Shown: piece after piece, positions 42,129 to 51,341 of the stretch
Numbering within the stretch: the first letter of the stretch is position 1
Layout: every line of letters starts with the position of its first letter
NCBI RefSeq assembly: GCF_003318275.1
Contig: NZ_QOCH01000003.1
Coordinates: 64,618-128,617 of the forward strand
DNA from: Marinobacter sp. F3R11
Lineage (GTDB): Bacteria; Pseudomonadota; Gammaproteobacteria; Pseudomonadales; Oleiphilaceae
Length of the DNA stretch: 64,000 nucleotides
Direction: 5' to 3'
Made by a program: the position numbers and the translations under genes
Notes under the pieces: model-generated
Database searches by the model: none
Seen by the model: only the letters and a program-made list of their open reading frames with translations
What the model was told of the DNA's origin: nothing

Positions 42129-43337
42129 TCAGTCGAGGTGAATCCAGTCAGATACCGGCTCGTAGCGGCCTTCTTTGGCATTTACACGCCAGATACGACC
42201 AACCGGGAACGACATGTCTTTCACGGTAACCGGAATACCGATAATGCCGCCTGTGTCCCAGTCTTTAATAGAAGCAAGAGACTCAGCCATGTTTTCGGCC
42301 GTCAACTCTTTACCCGCATCCATGGTGCGTTTGATCACCTCGGTCCAGACCATGGCGTTAAACCAGCCCTGCATGTAGCCTGTAGGACGGTAGCCTGCCT
42401 CCGGATCGCTCTTTTCTGCCGTGGCGCGCAATGCATCGAGCATGGGTCCGCCTTCTGCGCTGTCATAGTAGTTGTAGGGCATAACACCCATATAACCATC
42501 AGCGTCTGCGCCCATCTTGTTGATGATGAGTTTGTCCGTAGACCAGAAGGTACCCATGAACTGGGTATCCAGGCCCATCTGCCGCATCTGCACCATGAAC
42601 TCGTTGATTGGCGATAGTACATAGCCATGGAATACCACGAAGTCAGGTCGCGCCCGGCGCATTTTCAGCACCTCCGCAGATACGTCCACGCTCCCCGGCT
42701 TGGTAACAATTTCCTCTACAACTTCGATGCCCATCTCGGCCGCTTTGGCCTTCCCGTTTGCAATGGGATCCTTACCAAACTCGGTATCGCTGTACACAAA
42801 AGCAACAGTCGGTTTCTTGCCATCTTTTCCCTGGGTCGCGATGTATTCGAGAATGATCCCGAACATCTGGGTGTAGTTAGGACCGGGGACAAACTGATAC
42901 GGGTACTGTTCATTGTCTGTCAGAGCAGTCGCAAAAGAAGCACCGCTCATAAGCGTAGTGCCCCTGCTGTTCAGTTCAGAGGCAATGGTTTTCATGAACC
43001 CGGTGCTGTCACCGTAGTAAACGGGAACTGTGTTACTGCCAGTGATTTTCTTGAACGCAGCAACGGACCGGTCCACTTCATAGCCGGTGTCTTCCATTAC
43101 ATACTTCACCGGGTGACCGTTAATGCCACCTTCGCTGTTAATCCAGGTTGTATAGTCAGTCAGGCCGGCGTGGAGGTGCACACCGGCAAAGGCAAATACA
43201 CCAGACAGAGGGATAGAACCACCAAATACAATGGGCTCCTTATCCTGCGCCATCGCAGGTGCCGCTGCCACCAGAGCAGCGGCAATACTACCGATACCTG
43301 CGAGCCTTCGGCCTTTGCTGAAGATATTTTTGAGCAT
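42129..43337 (-). CDS. ABC transporter periplasmic binding protein (second importer)
   Basis: 402 aa with a Sec signal peptide (ALVAAAPAMAQD cleavage region). The mature start KEPIVFGGSIPLSGVFAF is typical of Peripla_BP_6 binding proteins. The distance from the amino-acid-binding LivK pattern and the adjacent ligase suggest a hydrophobic or aromatic acid ligand. It sits between livM and livF rather than first, unlike the importer in the paa island. Confidence 0.9.
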   Translation of the reverse strand: MLKNIFSKGRRLAGIGSIAAALVAAAPAMAQDKEPIVFGGSIPLSGVFAFAGVHLHAGLTDYTTWINSEGGINGHPVKYVMEDTGYEVDRSVAAFKKITGSNTVPVYYGDSTGFMKTIASELNSRGTTLMSGASFATALTDNEQYPYQFVPGPNYTQMFGIILEYIATQGKDGKKPTVAFVYSDTEFGKDPIANGKAKAAEMGIEVVEEIVTKPGSVDVSAEVLKMRRARPDFVVFHGYVLSPINEFMVQMRQMGLDTQFMGTFWSTDKLIINKMGADADGYMGVMPYNYYDSAEGGPMLDALRATAEKSDPEAGYRPTGYMQGWFNAMVWTEVIKRTMDAGKELTAENMAESLASIKDWDTGGIIGIPVTVKDMSFPVGRIWRVNAKEGRYEPVSDWIHLD

Positions 43338-43373
43338 ACTTCTTCTCCTTGCGGCTTCTTGTTGTTAAATCCA

Positions 43374-44417
43374 CTAGTTTCTGAAGGGCCATATACTGAA
43401 AAAGCGCCGTATGCGGTGCCAGATCTCCGCCAGCCCGTGCGGTTCAAAAATAAGAAACCCGACAATCAAAGCGCCGAAAATGATTTCGAGCATCGGCGAC
43501 ATGAAAATCGGTGCGTTTGGATAAAACGGTGTTAGGGCTGCCGTGAGCAGCTTGAGAACTTCGGGGATCAGTGTCATGAAGGCCGCGCCCAGAATACCGC
43601 CGAGCAGGTTACCCATGCCGCCAACGATGACCGCAGCCAGATAGAAAATGGACATGGATAACGGGAAGCTTTCAGGCGTAACAACACGGTAAAAATAAGC
43701 AAACAGGCCACCGGCCACACCGGCATAAAACGAACTGAGCGCAAAAGACATCAGCTTGTAGCGCAGCAGGTTGATACCGAGTATTTCTGCCGAGATATCC
43801 CTGTCCCGGATCGCAATAAATGCCCGGCCAATACGGGTCCGGAACACGTTTTTGGCCGCAAACACCATCAGTACCGCCAGCGGTACAATGATGAAGTACA
43901 TCCCAAAGTCGCTCTGGAACGTGAGCCCGAACAGATGCGCCGGCTCCAGACTCAAGCCGCCCATACCACCGGTTACAGACTCCCACTCCGCAAAGATGAA
44001 ATGAAGGAAAACACTGGCAGCCAGGGTAGCAATTGCCAGGTACAGACCTTTTACCCTCAGGGAAGGCAGCCCCACCAGAATACCCACGGCAGCGGCAAGC
44101 AATCCGGCAAGCAACAATGTTACGGGGAAAGGCAAGGCGGTGTTCATGGACAACCAGGCAACCGTATAACCACCCACTCCCATAAAGCCTGCCTGCCCCA
44201 GGGAAATCAGACCGGTAAATCCGGTCAGTATGTTAAGCCCGGTAGTACTGATAACTGCAATGCCGACGAGACAACCCAGATACAGCAAGTAGGCATCGGC
44301 TATAAAGGGAAATACAGCGAGGGTTAACAATAAAGCTGCAAACCAGATTTTCTGGGTAGAGCTCGTCCAGATAGCTTCGTCAGCTTCATAACTTTGTTTG
44401 GCGTCACCAATGCGCAT
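43374..44417 (-). CDS. livM: LivM-type ABC transporter permease (second importer)
   Basis: 347 aa with about 9 membrane segments. GLNILTGFTGLISLGQAGF and GGMGNLLGGILGAAF are the LivM hallmarks. A soluble N-terminal tail of about 25 residues precedes the first membrane segment. It lies 1 nt from livH. Confidence 0.92.
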   Translation of the reverse strand: MRIGDAKQSYEADEAIWTSSTQKIWFAALLLTLAVFPFIADAYLLYLGCLVGIAVISTTGLNILTGFTGLISLGQAGFMGVGGYTVAWLSMNTALPFPVTLLLAGLLAAAVGILVGLPSLRVKGLYLAIATLAASVFLHFIFAEWESVTGGMGGLSLEPAHLFGLTFQSDFGMYFIIVPLAVLMVFAAKNVFRTRIGRAFIAIRDRDISAEILGINLLRYKLMSFALSSFYAGVAGGLFAYFYRVVTPESFPLSMSIFYLAAVIVGGMGNLLGGILGAAFMTLIPEVLKLLTAALTPFYPNAPIFMSPMLEIIFGALIVGFLIFEPHGLAEIWHRIRRFFSIWPFRN

Positions 44418-44418
44418 C

Positions 44419-45297
44419 TTACACTCGCTCTATTTCGTGGGTGCCAAAAAGGCCATAGGGCCGTAGCACAAGAATCACGGCAAGCACTGCAAATGTTGCG
44501 GGCATCCGGTACTCGCCACCCAGGTATGCGCCGGCAACTGTTTCCAGCCAGCCGATAAATACTCCCGCAATCAGCGCACCGACAATGCTGTCCAGTCCTC
44601 CGACAATCACCACTACCAGCACACTCAGACCAATGGCACCAAATTGCGGGCTAAGCCCGCCAGTGGCTGCCACCAGCACCCCCGCGAGTGAGGCTGCAAG
44701 TGAGCCAAACACCCAGGCCAGGTTGAATACCCGGCGCACGTTTATCCCCATGGAATAGGCTGCAGCCTGATCGGAGGCTGTGGCCCTCAATGCAACACCA
44801 CCGCGGGAAAAACGGAAATACAGCAGATAGACAATGAGCACTGCGGCACCAATGAGAAAGCCGTACGCAATCTTGGGGGCCAGGTACATCTCCCCGATAA
44901 ACACAGGCTTGCGCGGCAAAAAGCCCGGAAGCAGCTGCGGATCAGCCCCCCACACCATCTCCACCAACCCCACCAGAATACTGGCGATGCCAATTGTGAC
45001 CATAACCACAGAAATGGAAGACTCCCCCAACATCGGGCGGATCATCACCTTTTCAATCACCCCGCCCAGCACACTCCCGCCAAGTACCGCCAGTGGCAGA
45101 GCTACCCAGGGCGACATTTCCATACCCCCGGCAAAGGCGAGAAACAGATAAGCCGCAAACATCATGATTTCGCCAATAGCGAAATTGATGACCCGTGTGG
45201 CTTTGTAAATAATCACAAAGCCCAGACCGATCAGGGCGTAGAGGCCACCCATGGCCAGACCTGCGAGGCTGATTTCCCCGAAAAATAGCCAATCCAT
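44419..45297 (-). CDS. livH: LivH-type ABC transporter permease (second importer)
   Basis: 292 aa with about 8 membrane segments. GGLYALIGLGFVIIYKATRVINFA (first part) and VIVGGLDSIVGALIAG identify LivH. It directly abuts livG, with no gap. Confidence 0.92.
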   Translation of the reverse strand: MDWLFFGEISLAGLAMGGLYALIGLGFVIIYKATRVINFAIGEIMMFAAYLFLAFAGGMEMSPWVALPLAVLGGSVLGGVIEKVMIRPMLGESSISVVMVTIGIASILVGLVEMVWGADPQLLPGFLPRKPVFIGEMYLAPKIAYGFLIGAAVLIVYLLYFRFSRGGVALRATASDQAAAYSMGINVRRVFNLAWVFGSLAASLAGVLVAATGGLSPQFGAIGLSVLVVVIVGGLDSIVGALIAGVFIGWLETVAGAYLGGEYRMPATFAVLAVILVLRPYGLFGTHEIERV

Positions 45298-46113
45298 TCA
45301 GGCCACCTCCCGCTCTGGATTCAGCTTTTTGCGCAGGCTGTCCATATCACTGGTCCCCAGATAGGCCTCGATAACCTGCGGATTGTTCTGCACCTCTTCC
45401 GGCAGACCTTCCGTGATTATCTGGCCAAAGTTGAGTACCGCAATATGGTCGGAAATATCCATGACCATGCCCATATCATGCTCAACCATAAGTACAGTCA
45501 CGCCCCATTCTTCACGAATATCGAGAATAAACCGCGCCATATCTTCTTTTTCTTCCCGGTTCATTCCGGCGACAGGCTCATCCAGCATGAGCACTTTTGG
45601 ACGCATGGCCAGAGCACGCGCCAGCTCCACTCGTTTCTGGAGGCCATAGGACAGACTGGCTACCGGCTGGCGTCGGATATGGTCAATCTCCAGAAAATCA
45701 ATAATGTGCTGTTCCACGTGCCTGCGGACTGCCATTTCCTCCCGGCGCGCCGCGCCGAAGTAGGCCAGCGAGCCCAGCAGACCGCTTTTCATATGCACGT
45801 GGGCACCAAGTTTGATGTTGTCGAGCACAGTCATACCCCGGAACAGGGCAATATTCTGAAAGGTACGCGCAAGCCCCATGGCAGCCCGGACCGGCGGTTT
45901 GATTCCGCCAAGCACTTCTCCCTGATAACGGATAGAGCCCTGCTGAGGCTTGTAAAAACCCGAGATGCAATTAAAGAGGGAAGTCTTGCCGGCACCGTTC
46001 GGGCCAATGACCGTGGTAACCGTATTTTCCGGCACGTGGAAGCTCACATCCTGTAATGCCTTAACACCACCGAACGAAAGCGACAGATTAGTAATTTCGA
46101 GGATACTGGACAT
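45298..46113 (-). CDS. livG: LivG-type ABC transporter ATPase (second importer)
   Basis: 271 aa from the ATG at 46113; an in-frame extension to 46125 is possible. Walker A GPNGAGKTSLFN, signature SLSYGLQKRVELA, Walker B VLMLDEPVAGMN and LMVEHDMGMVM. First gene of livGHM-binding protein-livF-ligase. The C-terminus has an added segment MDSLRKKLNPE. Confidence 0.92.
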   Translation of the reverse strand: MSSILEITNLSLSFGGVKALQDVSFHVPENTVTTVIGPNGAGKTSLFNCISGFYKPQQGSIRYQGEVLGGIKPPVRAAMGLARTFQNIALFRGMTVLDNIKLGAHVHMKSGLLGSLAYFGAARREEMAVRRHVEQHIIDFLEIDHIRRQPVASLSYGLQKRVELARALAMRPKVLMLDEPVAGMNREEKEDMARFILDIREEWGVTVLMVEHDMGMVMDISDHIAVLNFGQIITEGLPEEVQNNPQVIEAYLGTSDMDSLRKKLNPEREVA

Positions 46114-46268
46114 TATTCCCCGCACATGAGCGATTATGGTTATTGTTGTTTACGTCAACGTCAGGTTATCTTCCTGATTGAAATTTAAAATAGCCTACTT
46201 TCATCGTAAAAACCAAAAGAGTCTGTTCTATAGTTACCTGAGCACTCTCCTCAACGGAACCCAGCACC

Positions 46269-47063
46269 ATGACAACCAGCCCGATAATCTCCGTTTTTGA
46301 TGACCTCACCGGTGTGGCCACCCTCACATTCAACCGCCCTGAAGTGCTGAATGCGATCAGTGTGCCTATGGCGGATGCATTTCTGGAGGCTGTCAAAACG
46401 CTGAGTGGTCAGCCGGGTTTACGCTGCATTGTGCTGACTGGTTCCGGGAGAGCGTTTATGGCTGGTGGCGATGTTGCCAGTATGGCGGGCACTCCGGAAC
46501 AGATCAGGGACTTTATCAACGGCCTGCTGCTGCCACTCAACGAAGCCATCCTCCTGCTCAGGAACATGGAAGCTCCGATTATTGCCGCAGTGAAGGGCCC
46601 GGCTGCAGGTGCCGGGCTGAGCCTGGCACTGATGGCAGACATCATCGTAGCGGAAGAGAATGCGAAATTTCTTATCGCCTATAACGGCATAGGTGCTGTG
46701 CCAGACTGCGGCTGCACCTGGTTTCTGCCACACAAGATCGGGGCTACACGGGCCGCTGAAATGATGATGCTTGGCCGGCAACTCAGTGCAGAGGAAGCCA
46801 AAGGCTGGGGCCTGATCACCAGTGTTGCCTCCGCGGATTCGTATGATGCGGTTTTGGCAACCACTGTAAAGCAGGTTGCGAACGGCCCGACCAAAGCTTT
46901 CGGGGCCTTTCGCCAACTCCTTGATCAGGCGAGTGGCCGACCCCTGGCCGCACAACTTGAAGCCGAGCGTCAGGCGTTCCTGAAGGCCTCGCACACAAAG
47001 GACTTTGCCGAAGGCGTATCGGCTTTCCTCGCCAAGCGGCCTGCCGCTTTTTCCGGACACTAG
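46269..47063 (+). CDS. Enoyl-CoA hydratase/isomerase, PaaG-like crotonase
   Basis: 264 aa. GRAFMAGGDVASM forms the oxyanion-hole region and GIGAVPDCGCTWFLP carries an Asp in the position typical of PaaG-type isomerases. It is divergent from the second ABC importer/ligase operon, so it may process the CoA ester made there. A hydratase filling the PaaF step cannot be excluded. The stop codon lies in a CCGGAC/GTCCGG hairpin. Confidence 0.87.
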   Translation: MTTSPIISVFDDLTGVATLTFNRPEVLNAISVPMADAFLEAVKTLSGQPGLRCIVLTGSGRAFMAGGDVASMAGTPEQIRDFINGLLLPLNEAILLLRNMEAPIIAAVKGPAAGAGLSLALMADIIVAEENAKFLIAYNGIGAVPDCGCTWFLPHKIGATRAAEMMMLGRQLSAEEAKGWGLITSVASADSYDAVLATTVKQVANGPTKAFGAFRQLLDQASGRPLAAQLEAERQAFLKASHTKDFAEGVSAFLAKRPAAFSGH

Positions 47064-47126
47064 TCCGGCTCGGAGCTGGCTGAGGATGATTCTTTGCAGC
47101 TTGCCCGCAAACAACTTATCCTCGGC
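47053..47126 (+). other. Two hairpins downstream of the crotonase gene
   Basis: CCGGAC (47053-47058) with GTCCGG (47063-47068), spanning the stop codon. Then GCTGAGGAT (47079-47087) with ATCCTCGGC (47118-47126), enclosing TTTGC/GCAAA. The second could act as a terminator, but without a T-run. Confidence 0.45.
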
Positions 47127-47174
47127 GCTAAACATCGTTCGTATGCTATCTGAAACCACCCTTAGCGAGGCGTC

Positions 47175-47912
47175 ATGAACCCGACCATAGAACTACTTAA
47201 CTCCCACCGCTCAATCAGGAAGTATACAGACCAGAAGATTCCCCGCGAGCTGCTCCTGGAGCTTATTCGTGCCGGCCAGAGCGCTGCCACATCCAATCAC
47301 GTTCAGGCCTATTCCGTGATTCATGTAGTTAATCCGGAGAACAGGGAGAAAATCGCAGCTCTGGCAGGTGGTCAGGCCTACATTGCAAGCTGCTCGGATT
47401 TCCTGGTGTTCTGTGCCGACATGAAACGATCCACGGAAGCAGCGGAAAGAGCCGGTGCAGATGTAATCCGCGGTATGACAGAGCAGCTGGTGGTTGCCAG
47501 TGTCGACACTGCATTGATGGCCCAGAATGTTGCTATTGCTGCAGAATCTGAAGGCCTTGGGCTGTGCTATATCGGCGGCATACGAAATAATCCTGCCGAA
47601 ATCAGTGAACTTCTTCGACTGCCAGAGCACGTTTATCCTGTGTTCGGCATGTGTCTCGGTTACCCAGACCAGAACCCGGAAGTGAAGCCCCGGCTGCCTA
47701 CAGAAACCATCCTCAAGGAAGACTACTACCAGGACGCACAGGATGAAGCGCAGGTTGCAAGTTTCGACAAGACCATGAGCAAGTATTACATGGCGCGCAC
47801 CGGCAATAACAAGGAGACAAGCTGGTCAGAGCAACTCAAACCCCTGTTCACCAGCAAACTACGTCCGCATATGAAAGACTTTCTGCAGAAGCAGGGCTTC
47901 AAAATGCTATGA
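47175..47912 (+). CDS. Oxygen-insensitive NADPH nitroreductase, NfsA-like
   Basis: 245 aa nitroreductase-fold flavoprotein, the length of NfsA (240). [12 protein letters not shown] is the FMN phosphate-binding start, [10 protein letters not shown] the central loop and KPRLP the C-terminal FMN contact typical of NfsA/Frp. It reduces nitro- and quinone compounds with NADPH. It is followed at 13 nt by an LLM flavin enzyme and then a small hydrolase, forming a probable operon. Confidence 0.85.
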   Translation: MNPTIELLNSHRSIRKYTDQKIPRELLLELIRAGQSAATSNHVQAYSVIHVVNPENREKIAALAGGQAYIASCSDFLVFCADMKRSTEAAERAGADVIRGMTEQLVVASVDTALMAQNVAIAAESEGLGLCYIGGIRNNPAEISELLRLPEHVYPVFGMCLGYPDQNPEVKPRLPTETILKEDYYQDAQDEAQVASFDKTMSKYYMARTGNNKETSWSEQLKPLFTSKLRPHMKDFLQKQGFKML

Positions 47913-47925
47913 CACACGGAGTTTC

Positions 47926-48918
47926 ATGAACAACTCACCCGACTACTCGCTGCTGGAGCTCGCCTCGGTTCGCGAAGGTGATTCCGTGGGAGCCACGCTG
48001 AGGAACAGTGTGGCGTATGCCCGGCATGCGGAAAAGCTCGGTTTTAAACGGTTCTGGCTCGCAGAACACCACAATATGGAAGGCATCAGCAGCTCTGCCA
48101 CGTCCGTGCTGATTGGTCATATTGCGGGCCAGACCCGGACTATTCGGGTTGGCTCCGGGGGCGTAATGCTACCCAATCATCCTCCGCTGGTGATCGCCGA
48201 ACAGTTCGGCACACTGGAATGCCTCTACCCGGGCCGGATAGACCTGGGCCTGGGACGGGCGCCGGGCACTGACCCGGTAACAGCCCGGGCCCTGCGTCGC
48301 GACGGCCTTGGCGCTGAGCAGTTCCCCGAGGACGTAGCAACATTGCAGGCCCTGCTCGCTCCTCTGCAGCCGGGCCAGGCAGTTAAAGCCATTCCCGGTG
48401 CCGGTACCAGAGTCCCCATCTGGCTGCTTGGCTCCAGTCTCTACAGCGCCCAGCTGGCGGCCCTACGCGGCTTACCCTATGCCTTCGCCGGACACTTCGC
48501 CCCAGGCCTTTACCGCGAGGCTCTGAAGGTCTACCGGGATAATTTCCAGCCTTCTGAACAACTGCAACAGCCCTATTCCATTCTTGCGCTTCCCGCCGTT
48601 CCTGCTGATTCCATGGAAGAAGCGCGATTCCTGGCAACTACCAGCTACCAGCGTATCCTCGCCCTCTTCAGAGGCCAGCCGCTCTGGATGAAGCCTCCGG
48701 TGGAATCCATGGACGGACTATGGAACGCCGGCGAACAGGCAGGAGTTAAGGATTTTCTGGCGCTCCAGTTGCTCGGTGATGCCGCTGCCATAAAAAACCA
48801 GCTAAGGGAACGACTGGCGGATGTAAGGGTTGACGAGCTTATGTTCACGGTGGACATATACGATCCGGAAAAACGTCGTCATGGGCTGGATATACTCAAC
48901 GACACCCGACAGGGCTGA
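47926..48918 (+). CDS. LLM-class flavin-dependent oxidoreductase (luciferase-like)
   Basis: 330 aa TIM-barrel flavin monooxygenase family (YhbW-like). [33 protein letters not shown] (in part) and [14 protein letters not shown] are the characteristic FMN-site sequences. It could oxidise an aldehyde or heterocycle using reduced flavin; substrate unknown. It sits between the nitroreductase and a serine hydrolase. Confidence 0.9.
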   Translation: MNNSPDYSLLELASVREGDSVGATLRNSVAYARHAEKLGFKRFWLAEHHNMEGISSSATSVLIGHIAGQTRTIRVGSGGVMLPNHPPLVIAEQFGTLECLYPGRIDLGLGRAPGTDPVTARALRRDGLGAEQFPEDVATLQALLAPLQPGQAVKAIPGAGTRVPIWLLGSSLYSAQLAALRGLPYAFAGHFAPGLYREALKVYRDNFQPSEQLQQPYSILALPAVPADSMEEARFLATTSYQRILALFRGQPLWMKPPVESMDGLWNAGEQAGVKDFLALQLLGDAAAIKNQLRERLADVRVDELMFTVDIYDPEKRRHGLDILNDTRQG

Positions 48919-48924
48919 CGCTCC

Positions 48925-49473
48925 ATGAAAACCGACACAACTCATATTTTTCTCTCGCACGGCCTCGAAAGCGGCCCGGGCGGTACCAAAATCCAGGCCC
49001 TGAAAGCATTGGCAGAAACATTCGTTAACGTTCAGGCACATGCAATCGACCACCGGAGCAGCAGAGACCCGGCTGTTCGCCTTGCCCAGATGCAGGACGC
49101 CATTGTCTCCAGCGGTGCTGCCCCGGAAAACATCATCCTGGCCGGCTCCAGCATGGGTGGCTGGGTCTGTGCTCAGACCAGTGAGCAGACACCGGTTCTC
49201 GGCTGTTTCCTGCTGGCTCCGGCACTCGCACTGCCACACTATCCTCAATCCAGCCCGGACATCCGGGCCCAACACGTACAGATCATTCACGGCTGGGATG
49301 ATGACATTGTGCCGCCCATGCCGGTTATTGAACTCGCCAGGCAACAGACACTTCCTGTGTTGATGCTGCCCGACGGTCACCGGCTCGCAAAGAGTCTTGA
49401 CCGGGTGGTTGAAGAGTTCTGCGCATTTTTATCAAGAGCAGGGATAGAAAAAACAGGTACTGGTCAGAAATAA
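48925..49473 (+). CDS. YqiA/YcfP-type alpha/beta-hydrolase
   Basis: 182 aa. HGLESGPGGTKIQAL at the N-terminus and the nucleophile elbow ILAGSSMGGWV (GxSxG) are visible, with HGWDDDIVPPMP near the acid residue and DGHRL carrying the likely catalytic His. It is a small esterase-like protein of unknown substrate, 6 nt after the LLM gene. Confidence 0.85.
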   Translation: MKTDTTHIFLSHGLESGPGGTKIQALKALAETFVNVQAHAIDHRSSRDPAVRLAQMQDAIVSSGAAPENIILAGSSMGGWVCAQTSEQTPVLGCFLLAPALALPHYPQSSPDIRAQHVQIIHGWDDDIVPPMPVIELARQQTLPVLMLPDGHRLAKSLDRVVEEFCAFLSRAGIEKTGTGQK

Positions 49474-49569
49474 ACCAATAAGGCCAATTTCTTGCGAAAG
49501 TCGCTGAGTTTTGCCAGTCTTTAGTGATGTAACAAAAGATATCTGAAAAAAACGAACGGAGAAAACCCG

Positions 49570-50598
49570 ATGAGCAGCATGAGTAAATTCAAGAAACTGG
49601 CCGGACTTTCAGCGTTCGCATTCGCGGCATTGACCGCCGCAAACTCAGTGAATGCAGCCAACTGGCGTTACGCACACGAAGAATATGAAGGCGACGTTCA
49701 GGACGTTTATGCCTACAAATTCAAGGAATACATCGAAGATAACTCCGATCACACTTTGCAGATATACCGATTCGGTGAACTTGGTGAATCCGACGACATC
49801 ATGGAGCAAACCCAGGCTGGTATTCTGAACTTTGTTAACCAGTCACCAGGTTTTACCGGCGCACTGATCCCGGAAGCGCAGATCTTTTTCATTCCGTACC
49901 TCATGCCCACCGATATAAACACCGTTGTTAAGTTCTTCCGTGAAAGTGACGCCATCAACAAGGACTTCCCGAAGCTTTATGCTGAGAAAGGTCTTGAGCT
50001 TCTGCAGATGTATCCGGAAGGCGAATTTGTAATCACACTGGACGAGCCAATCACAACTCCAGAAGAACTGAAAAACAAAAAAATCCGGGTTATGACCAAC
50101 CCGCTGCTGTCGGAAACCTATTCTGCATTCGGCGCTACCCCGACACCGCTGCCCTGGGGTGAGGTATACGGCGCTCTGCAAACCAACATGATCAACGGCC
50201 AGGAAAACCCGATCTTCTGGATTGAGTCTGGTGGTCTGTATGAAGTGTCGCCCAACCTGGTCTACACAGGCCACGGCTGGTTCACCACTGCAGCCATGGC
50301 CAACAAGAATTTCTACGATGGTCTGTCAGACGAAGACCAGAAACTGATTCAGGATGCTGCAGACTACGCGTTCGAACAGATTGTTGTGCACATCGACGGT
50401 CTGGCTGATGAAGCTCTGGCAAAAATCCAGAAAGCCAGTGACAAAGTAACTGTCACCCGCCTGAATGAAGAACAGATCAAAGCCTTCAAGGACCGTGCTC
50501 CTCAGGTTGAGAAAAAGTTCATCGAGATGACTGGTAAAGGCGGTGAAGACCTGCTGAATCAGTTCAAGAAGGATCTTGAGGCAGTACAGAACGACTGA
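49570..50598 (+). CDS. teaA: Ectoine/hydroxyectoine TRAP binding protein, TeaA-type
   Basis: 342 aa with a Sec signal peptide ending near SVNAAN. The mature sequence WRYAHEEYEGDVQDV, the FGELGESDDIMEQTQ stretch, MTNPLLSETY, PLPWGEVYG and GQENPIFWIESGGLYEVS follow Halomonas elongata TeaA, the structurally known ectoine-binding protein, almost residue for residue as I recall it. TeaA captures ectoine and hydroxyectoine in the periplasm as osmolytes. It is followed by small permease, large permease and a UspA protein in the same order as teaABCD. Confidence 0.88.
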   Translation: MSSMSKFKKLAGLSAFAFAALTAANSVNAANWRYAHEEYEGDVQDVYAYKFKEYIEDNSDHTLQIYRFGELGESDDIMEQTQAGILNFVNQSPGFTGALIPEAQIFFIPYLMPTDINTVVKFFRESDAINKDFPKLYAEKGLELLQMYPEGEFVITLDEPITTPEELKNKKIRVMTNPLLSETYSAFGATPTPLPWGEVYGALQTNMINGQENPIFWIESGGLYEVSPNLVYTGHGWFTTAAMANKNFYDGLSDEDQKLIQDAADYAFEQIVVHIDGLADEALAKIQKASDKVTVTRLNEEQIKAFKDRAPQVEKKFIEMTGKGGEDLLNQFKKDLEAVQND

Positions 50599-50614
50599 GA
50601 ACCAATCGTTCATG

Positions 50615-50683
50615 TCCGCCGGCGCCCGCCGGCGGATGCTTGGTTGAATTAACCGCGCCCTGCCGAACCCGGTGACCGGCAGG
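50615..50683 (+). other. Hairpin series between teaA and teaB
   Basis: TCCGCCGGCG (50615-50624) with CGCCGGCGGA (50627-50636); GGTT/AACC (50642-50654); CCTGCCG (50659-50665) with CGGCAGG (50677-50683). The first is very stable and may limit read-through, so that the binding protein exceeds the permease. The last precedes the teaB ribosome-binding region. Confidence 0.55.
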
Positions 50684-50709
50684 AAGCGATATGATCTGGA
50701 GCAACCCCC

Positions 50710-51303
50710 ATGCCCGAGAATTCTCCGGAGTTAGAAGACGATACCGGAACTTTTGAGTCCGGCCTGCCCGGGTTTCTGGGAACACTGGACGGATGGATAG
50801 CCAACGCTGAAGCCGTCATCCTGGCTGCCGGGGTAATCCTGATGGCCGTTAACACTTGCGTAAATGTCATCGCACGATTTGTATTTGGAGAAGGCCTGTT
50901 CTTTTCCGGGGAAATCAACCGCATCCTCATTATCCTGGTCACGTTTGCCGGCATTGGCTACGCAGCCAGATACGGACGTCACATCCGGATGTCCGCGCTT
51001 TACGATTCACTTCCGCCAAAGGGCCGCAAAGTACTGATGATTTTCATTGCCCTTTTCACCTCAGTGGTGATGTTTTTCCTTTGCTACCATTCCTATGGAT
51101 ACATAGAAACACTGTATAGCCGTGGTCGTATTTTGCCGGCTCTGGGTTTTGAGATCTGGTGGATTTATATATGGGCACCCGTAGGCTTCGCCGTTACCGG
51201 TATCCAGTATTTCCTCACCGCCATCAAGAATTTCACCAGTGAGGATGTTTATCTCTCCACCGGTGTGATTGACGGCTACGCTGACACAGAATCGGAGGTC
51301 TGA
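50710..51303 (+). CDS. teaB: Ectoine TRAP small permease TeaB-type
   Basis: 197 aa with four hydrophobic segments after a soluble N-terminus of about 30 residues. VNTCVNVIARFVFGEG and the last segment near WAPVGFAVTGIQYF fit DctQ-type subunits. It forms the membrane complex with the large permease downstream. Confidence 0.85.
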   Translation: MPENSPELEDDTGTFESGLPGFLGTLDGWIANAEAVILAAGVILMAVNTCVNVIARFVFGEGLFFSGEINRILIILVTFAGIGYAARYGRHIRMSALYDSLPPKGRKVLMIFIALFTSVVMFFLCYHSYGYIETLYSRGRILPALGFEIWWIYIWAPVGFAVTGIQYFLTAIKNFTSEDVYLSTGVIDGYADTESEV

Positions 51304-51341
51304 CCCGGTTTCCCACCGGTCACGACAAAAAGGGCGCACCT

